The translations under genes were made by a program, and so were the position numbers. The notes beneath the pieces are model-generated. The model was not told the origin of the DNA and ran no database searches. It saw only the letters and a program-made list of their open reading frames with translations. A DNA stretch of 64,000 nucleotides from Pseudopithomyces maydicus (Eukaryota; Ascomycota; Dothideomycetes; Pleosporales; Didymosphaeriaceae): NCBI GenBank assembly GCA_026873275.1, contig JANTUC010000006.1, positions 124,001-188,000 on the forward strand, in the 5' to 3' direction. Below, piece by piece: positions 58,061-64,000 of the stretch; position 1 is the stretch's first letter, and every line of letters starts with the position of its first letter.

Positions 58061-60595
58061 ATGTCTGAAACAGTTGTATCTGATGATGCCAAAAGTGTTA
58101 CCGAACCCATCGTACAACAGTCAACAGCAGACTCGCCACATACCACTAAAAACTTGAGCGGAACCCCCTCCAAGAAACCTCTTTACGACCCAAAATGGGA
58201 AGTTAATGAGAATGCAAAGACCGTGATCGAGGCTTACCACAAAGAGCTCCAGGGGTACTTGGAAGGACCGGAGGAAGTGTCTGACAATGACAACGAAATT
58301 GATGGTGAACTCAGTGTTGCCAGTGATTTTGATCTTGAGGAGAGATCAAGCGAAAGAAAAGATGAATATGATAATGTTACCAATGAGTTGAGCGATCTCG
58401 AGGGAGAGGGAGATAAAGAAAAAGGCGAGGCTAGCGAGGACGCGTCCAGACCACCAACCGCGACTCGGGATCAAGAAGAAGAACAGGGAGATTCCGAGAG
58501 AATTGAAGCAGGCATGCTACCAGAGATCAAAAAACAATATGAAGGGAACAAGAAATGCAACTGTTGTATAAACTGGGTGGACGAAAAGCCAGCGGCTTTG
58601 CGGGTTAGAAGTACTGATCACTCCGCCTATGCCCTTCTTGTTCGCATCCAGTTAAATCACGATGAGTCGGTGTCGAAAAAGACTTCTGTACATTCCATCG
58701 TGATCAGGAGTCCGCTTCTTCGCAAAAAGCTCAAGTCTGTTTTCGAAAAGCTTCCAAACCTAAGTCTAGACACTTCCGAGACAGTCTTCAAGGCCCCATT
58801 CTTCCCATTCGTGTATAGATGGAATGCTTTTACGCATCTTCTGGGCTCCGAGACCGATGGCACAACAAAGGAGCATCTGAAACTTCTCAATGACGTTATC
58901 CAACCGGAATTGATCGCCACCTTTGCTGCAATCAAGGACTTTGAAGTCCACAATGCAATTGCTTTTCAAGACCTTTGGGCTGTATACAAACCAAATAGCA
59001 TTTTGGTTTCCACGTTGGACGATATGGAATGCGCTTTCAAGCTAAGAGACAACCCAAGATATGGCAAAACTTCCCATGGTACAATGACTTTAGTTCTCGA
59101 ATGCGATTATATCGATTGGGATGGAGAGAAATTTGTTCCCGTGACAATGTTCCTGGATATTGAAGAATACCTGGGAACCAAAGGGATTCAAGACTTGACG
59201 GTATTCCCCTTATCCAATCACCCGGAAGAGAAAGCGATCGAGAAACGTCTTTTTCAACGAGGCGAGCGTTTTGTGCAACTCTCAAAGTTTCAGGTACTGT
59301 TCTATGACGGCGTGGCACACGACCTCACTGAGAGAAGACCTCAGCAGTATCATGTAAGACAATTATTAGACGGTTTGGAAACCAGACTAAGCCGATTTAG
59401 ATTCGTGGCAGAGTAGTTGTGTCGCCGTCGGATTACTTCCAAGCCAACCCTCAAAACAGGATCAAAGCTGGTCATCGCGGCTCCTACGATGATGGGAGCG
59501 TTATAGAGAGCTACGATGATGACGATTACAAGATCAAGACGCCGGAGAAATTCGAAAGAGACGATCATGTTATTTGTCGGCCGCTAGTTCGGGGGTTTTC
59601 TCTTACCTTAAAAGCATGGCGTGAGTATCGTGATGTACATGTTGAATCAGGACTAATTGCTTCCAGTGGACTTCAACGTCTCAAAACTTACGGACGTCGA
59701 GTGGAACGAGAAGATATTTGAAAGCTTGGTCTTGGATACAGAAACTAAGGGTCTTCTTTTCTCCATGGCTCGATCACATGCAAAATCCAGGCCAACCTTC
59801 GACGACTTCGTTCGCGGCAAGGGTAAGTAGTACATCACGCGGATGAGAACCTTGTGATAGGAAGATAACTTTGTATCTAGGTAGAGGGTTGATCATTCTC
59901 TTGCACGGGCCTTCTGGCGTTGGCAAAACATTAACGGCAGAGGCTGGTACTTATCCTGAAGTCACCTAAAAATCCCTATCTGACGCATTACGCAGTTGCT
60001 GAAACAATGAAAGTACCCCTGTACACTCTCAAGGTCGGAGAGTTGGGGTATAACCCCGCAACAGTCCAAAGTCGGTTGAACAGTGCTTTCAAAATTTGCA
60101 AGCAATGGAATGCAGTCTTGCTTCTCGATGAAGCGGATGTATTCATGGAGGAGCGTAGCAATGAAAATCTTGCAAGAAATGAGCTGGTTTCCAGTAGGTT
60201 TGCGACAAACATCAACGTGGGGTTTTTGACAGTTATTGATCGCGTCTGCAGTCTTCCTCCAAGAAATCGAATATCAGGAAAGCATTTTGTTTCTCACGAC
60301 AAACCGTATTAGCGTATTGGATCCGGCATTTCAATCCCGTATACATCTTTCTCTTGCATACGATGTACTCGCAGAAGATGCCAAGAGAAAAGTCTGGACT
60401 AATCTCTTGGGAAGGATACCTCAAGACAGCCAAAACGTCTCAGAAGCAGATTTGGACGCCCTGGCTAAAGCGGCACTGAATGGCAGAGAGATAAAGAATG
60501 TTATCAGCACTGCAGTTCTGCTTGCTGAGGATCTAGGAAAGCCTCTGGAAAAAAGCCATCTTGATACTGTTCTGAGAATTAGAGGGGTACGGTAA
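58061..60595 (+). CDS. Fungal AAA+ ATPase with DUF7025-like region (one apparent frameshift)
   Basis: Five coding exons (58061-59620, 59667-59822, 59881-59946, 59996-60193, 60252-60595) give about 774 residues after one correction. The N-terminus is acidic and disordered. The middle matches the DUF7025-type region of fungal AAA proteins: IVIRSPLLRKKLKSVFEKLP, FKAPFFPFVYRWNAF, LTVFPLSNHPEEKAIEKRLF, RGERFVQLSKFQVLFYDG. The ATPase domain follows: Walker A LLHGPSGVGKTLTAEAVAE, Walker B WNAVLLLDEADVF, sensor 1 ILFLTTNRISVLDPAFQSRI. These enzymes are thought to remodel proteins or membranes; substrates are unknown. The frame breaks at 59411-59417 (GCAGAGTAG) with no long run, where one extra base is needed to pass the TAG and enter PSDYFQANPQNR. 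This may be a real nonsense frameshift, so activity is uncertain. Confidence 0.85.
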
Positions 60596-61270
60596 AGCTG
60601 ATACACAATGCATTAGATATTACAGGCATAGATGTTTGGGTTTTTTCTTAAAAAAAAAAAAAAACATGGCAGCAGAGCCACTGATTTGGTGAAGCAGTTT
60701 GAAAAAAAGCCGTTATCCACTCTTGTGGCGGTAAGGAAAACCCTCGTACATAAAGATATCATTAAATAGATATGTCTTGTTTGATACTTGATGATTGCAT
60801 CACAGTGAGCCACAGCATATACACTTGGAGTACCAAACACTAGATCTGCCTCGAGACTCTAGGCAGACATGTTGTCAGGTTCAAAACAAGTATTCATTCG
60901 GTTCTTTCAAAGCCCTGAGATCAACTGATAGCACATGATGAGAAGAATTCTAGCAAATTGCTTAATTTGAATATGATACTATCCGTCATGGGAAGAACGT
61001 ATAGTGAAAGAGACAACAAGAAGTAGTCTCTATTATCATTCTATTCATCATATGCGAACTAAATCGAGGAACTGAAAAGAGCAAGCGTATCCAAATTATA
61101 ATGCAAGACAAGACGGAGAGAGACTGTAAACAACCGGCTAAACAAAGAAAGAAAAAAAATAGAAAAAAATCAGAAATCATCAACGAGGGGTATGTCCATA
61201 ACTTCGTAAACCACGCCCACCTAAAGAAACATGCTCCTTCGATCCCGCTCCACCCGCGCCGTCACCGGCC
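60596..61270. other. Intergenic gap between convergent genes, with one repeat copy
   Basis: No gene is supported. An A-run at 60650-60664 is followed by dispersed-repeat copy F. The rest is AT-rich and should hold the 3' UTRs of the AAA ATPase and the coiled-coil repeat gene. Confidence 0.55.
60664..60756 (-). repeat. Dispersed repeat, copy F
   Basis: Best pair is copy E: on the minus strand, ATGTACGAGGGTTTTCC, CCGCCACAAGAGTGGATAACG, GGCTTTTTTTCAAAC and CTCTGCTGCCATG in order. It starts 69 bases past the AAA gene. Confidence 0.65.
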
Positions 61271-63390
61271 TCACCGCCTCCTGCTTAGCCCCCCTCCATA
61301 CGACGTCACGGGCCTCGCCCCATCACCCTTCGACCTCCTCACGATATCCCTGAGGCTGAACTTGGACTTGCCCGCCTCCACCTCGCTGCCCTTCTTCTTC
61401 TCCTCCAACGCCGCCAGATCGACGGCGAGCTGTCTGGACTGCGCGCGCGCCTGCTGCAGCTGCCTCATGAGGTCTGCATTCTGCTCTGACAATTTCTGCG
61501 ACTCATTCTTCGTGATTTTGTGTTTTTTGGTCGCGGGTTTTTCGAGCGTCGCGGTGCGCAGTTGCAGGCGCGTGTGGTCGTCGCGCAGCTTCTCGAGGTC
61601 TTTGACTTGCTGCAGGGTGAGGGTTTGCGACTTTTCGAGCTCGGCGCGGAGGTAGGTCTCGAGTTTTGTTTCAGAGGCGCGGCATTCTTCGAGGCGGATT
61701 TCGACTTCGCGGCTGCGTTGCTTTTCTTCGGTTAGGGCGGCTTGGGTGGATTGGAGGGAGGCGTGGAGCGTTGTTTGCTGGGATTCTAGCGAGGTGATTT
61801 GGGAGGTTGCTGTGTCGAGGTCTTTTTGGAGCGCTTGTCGTGTGTCTTCGAGGGTTTGTTGGCTGCGTTTTTGCTCGGTTGCGAGAGCATCCTCCAGTGC
61901 TTCTTTGCTTTCGCTGAGTGAGATGTTCTTGGTTTTGAACTCGTATATTGTCGTGTGTAAGGACGAAATCTCGAGCTCGTGGTCGGCTTTTAGTTCATCA
62001 ATCGTCGTGTACATTGAGGAAACTTCTCTCTTGAGTGCATCCCTGCTTCCTTTGAGCGATGTGTTGTCGGTTTTCAGTTCATCAATCGTTGTCTTCATCG
62101 AAGAAACTTCTTTCTCAAGTGCTTGCCTGCTTTCACTGAGAGATGCGTTGTCGGCTTTCAGTTCATCAATCGTCGTCTTCATCGAAGAAACTTCTTTCTT
62201 AAGTGCGTCCCTGATTTCTCTAAGCGATGTGTTGTCGGCCTTTAGTTCGTCCATCGTCGTGTGCATCGAGTTAACTTCTTTCTGAAGTCCTTCCCTGATT
62301 TTCATAAGCAACGTGCTGTCATCTTTCAGTCCATCAATGGTTGTGCTCATAGAGGACACTTCTTTCTCAAGCGCTTCCCTGCTTTCTTTAAGCGATGTGT
62401 TGTCGGTCTTCAGTCCATCAATGATTATGCTCATGGATGACACTTCTTCCTGAAGCACTTCCCTGCCCTCCTTGAGCGCAATGCTCGCGGTTCGTAGCTC
62501 CTGATTCGTCGTCTGCAAGGAAGAAATCTCTTCCTCCAGCTTCTTGAGAGTGTCTCCCAAGTTTTTGCATTCCTCTCTTGTCTGGTCACGCTCCCGTTCG
62601 CTCGAAAGCTGTGCCTCGAAGCTTTTTCGAAGTTGTTCTTTGAGTGAAGAAATCTCCGCTTCGAGGGGTTTGTGACCAGACGTGTGATGAGAAGATCTTG
62701 TTTCCTCTAAGGAGAGTTTCCGGTACGGTGCTCGGAAAGTGGTGGGTTGGTGCTGCACTTCTTCGGTTTCCTCCGCCGCTTGGATCGCTTGATCATGTAT
62801 CGATCCTGTCGCGCTATCGATTGGAGTCGCATTATGTGTAGTAGAGCTTGCTTTGTTTGTTTCGTCTGATCCCTTTTCTCTCGTGTCGTCACCGAGGTCT
62901 CCGCTGGTATCGTTATCGCCACCAGACACACTCCCCGAAACAGTGTTGGTTGTTGAACTATTGAGGGTAGAACTGTTTGGTGTAGTCGTATTGGCCTTAG
63001 TAGAGGTTCCTCGATCCGTTGCGCTGAGGCCATTTGTTGTTGTGTTACGACCACGTTCTCCACTAGTTTTACCACCACCAAACCAGCTCTTCGAACGAAT
63101 GTGGTTGGTTGGTCTAGCAGCAGCAGGTTTGCTCTTCCCCCAACCACTAAACCAACCCCCGAAGCGGCAGAGTTCGAACTCATGTTGGCTGGAGCCTTGG
63201 CTGTAACAGTACGTGGAGACAGTGATCGGCTCGAACCAGTTGTGTTTGTCGAGCTGCCAGCCGCAGGTTTGTTCTGTTCAAGGAGTGCAGTAGAGTGTTT
63301 TCCAGTACTGAATGAGCTCCCTGGAGCATCAAAAGTAGCTGTGGATGGAGCTAAGGGTTGAGAGGTCGGATTGAGTTTGCCTGGGGCCAT
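61271..63390 (-). CDS. Coiled-coil protein with 28-residue repeats (one apparent frameshift)
   Basis: About 706 residues, intronless. The N-terminal 180 residues are Ser/Thr/Asn-rich and disordered, with a GSSRSLSPRTVTAKAP patch. From there to near the end it is coiled coil. Seven near-identical 28-residue units (four heptads each) lie at about 62530-61880: EVSSM.TTIDELKADNTSL followed by .ESR.ALEK. Beyond them the heptads continue with fewer repeats, and a basic end (KHKITKNESQKLSEQNADLM, then SKFSLRDIVRRSKGDGARPV) closes the protein. The frame break is at C-run 63137-63141 (G on the coding strand); one added base links the ATG at 63390 to the repeat region. A cytoskeletal or scaffold role is plausible; no family is recognised. 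Confidence 0.82.
61880..62530 (-). repeat. Seven 84-bp coding repeats
   Basis: In-frame 28-codon units inside the coiled-coil gene. The phrase SSM.TTIDELK and the end ALEK/ALKK recur at exact spacing. Adjacent units are very similar, so the array expanded recently or is being homogenised. Confidence 0.9.
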
Positions 63391-64000
63391 GATAGCATAA
63401 AGAATTAGGGACTGCAGGGTTGCGTCGATAAATCGGCAATGCCGATGCACAAAGTTCGATAATGTTTTGATACAAAGAGACAGAGGGTATATATCCAGGC
63501 TTAAGTGTGGGTGTGCCGCAATGCAGGGCGGCGACGTGCGAAAAAAATGATCTCGCCTTGCCTGGGACCGTGCTCATGCGGTGTGGTGAAAGTGACAACA
63601 AGTACCTGTGGGGCACTCGGGCACGTCTCAAGTGCTACTACATAACAGTAGCAAAACACCCAAATGCCGCACAAGAACAGATCTTGATGATTCAAAGATG
63701 CTGTTGATCATCTTTGTTTATCACGCGTGTGATAATTTTTCCAGAAAACAGTAATGGAATAGGATACTACGTGGTTGTGCATTACTACGTGGCCATGCAT
63801 AATAATTGGTGTTGTTCGCACATTTGGCTCGTGCGCTTATCTTCCATGAGATCCTGAGACCGTGCCCGCGCACTAGCACGTTGGGCGAGTACCTATAGAG
63901 TACAAAGCAAGGTAGTGCGTGGCGCAAGTACCGAGGGGAGCGAGGTAGTGTGCGAGCGAGAAGATTGAGTTGGTTAGCACGTGGTTGGGCTGAGCAAACA
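63391..64000. other. Gene-free right edge
   Basis: No gene is supported; open frames are short and overlapping. It probably contains the promoter of the coiled-coil repeat gene. A short tandem (ACTACGTGG, then ACTACGTGGCCATGCATAAT) occurs at 63768-63803. Confidence 0.5.

Noticed and set aside
20041..60756. Dispersed repeats as SINEs with poly-A tails
   Set aside because: Copy D has an A-run at its right end, but the matching end of copy F has a T-run, so the tails are not consistent.

Overview
This window comes from a filamentous ascomycete (Pezizomycotina; Dothideomycetes is my guess from the look of the proteins, not a tested placement). Evidence: short introns of about 45-100 bp with GTAAGT/GTATGT donors, fungal gene families (Set2, RVB2, LicD/Mnn4-like, HET-domain, fungal DUF7025-type AAA ATPase), gene spacing of a few kb, and intergenic DNA full of GTAC/GTATGT microsatellites. 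No rRNA, tRNA, CRISPR array or intact transposon was found.

Layout. 0.6-3.5 kb: SET2 H3K36 methyltransferase (-). 3.5-6.9 kb: no gene seen. 6.9-8.1 kb: AT-hook protein (+). 8.1-13.3 kb: repeat-rich intergenic DNA with one small Cys-rich ORF at 12.4 kb. 13.3-14.5 kb: HSL-type alpha/beta hydrolase (+). 14.6-19.5 kb: very large Myb-like/AT-hook/WD40/zinc-cluster protein (-). 21.2-22.8 kb: F-box-like protein (+). 24.0-25.5 kb: acyl-CoA dehydrogenase (-). 26.5-28.9 kb: F-box/LRR-like protein (-), divergent from a WW-domain, Gly/Tyr/Gln-rich protein (29.5-31.1 kb, +). 31.8-32.4 kb: Pop8-like RNase P/MRP subunit (-). 33.6-37.1 kb: 1,098-residue coiled-coil protein (-), divergent from RVB2 (37.8-39.3 kb, +). 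41.7-43.0 kb: secretory LicD/Mnn4-like protein (+). 43.6-44.8 kb: ubiquitin-like/WLM metalloprotease (+). 46.2-49.4 kb: large disordered AT-hook protein (+). From about 49.4 kb the character changes to an accessory type: flavin monooxygenase (49.7-51.9 kb, +), remnant of an SRPK-like kinase (52.3-52.9 kb, -), HET-domain gene (53.5-55.8 kb, -), an adjoining diverged HET-like gene (55.8-57.3 kb, -) and a divergent AAA+ ATPase (58.1-60.6 kb, +). 61.3-63.4 kb: coiled-coil repeat protein (-).

Two things dominate the reading. First, at least 23 coding frames in 11 genes break at mononucleotide runs, and each is restored by one extra base in that run, mostly 5->6 G or C. The direction never varies, so I read this as systematic homopolymer undercalling in the assembly rather than gene decay; gene models made from the raw sequence would be truncated. 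Second, the 49.4-60.6 kb block looks like an allorecognition or defence-type locus: a canonical HET gene, a neighbour that keeps a HET-like layout but has lost the signature residues, and an AAA ATPase driven from a shared intergenic region that carries a diverged duplication. A dispersed repeat family of about 70-100 bp, in six diverged copies, is also visible in the intergenic DNA.
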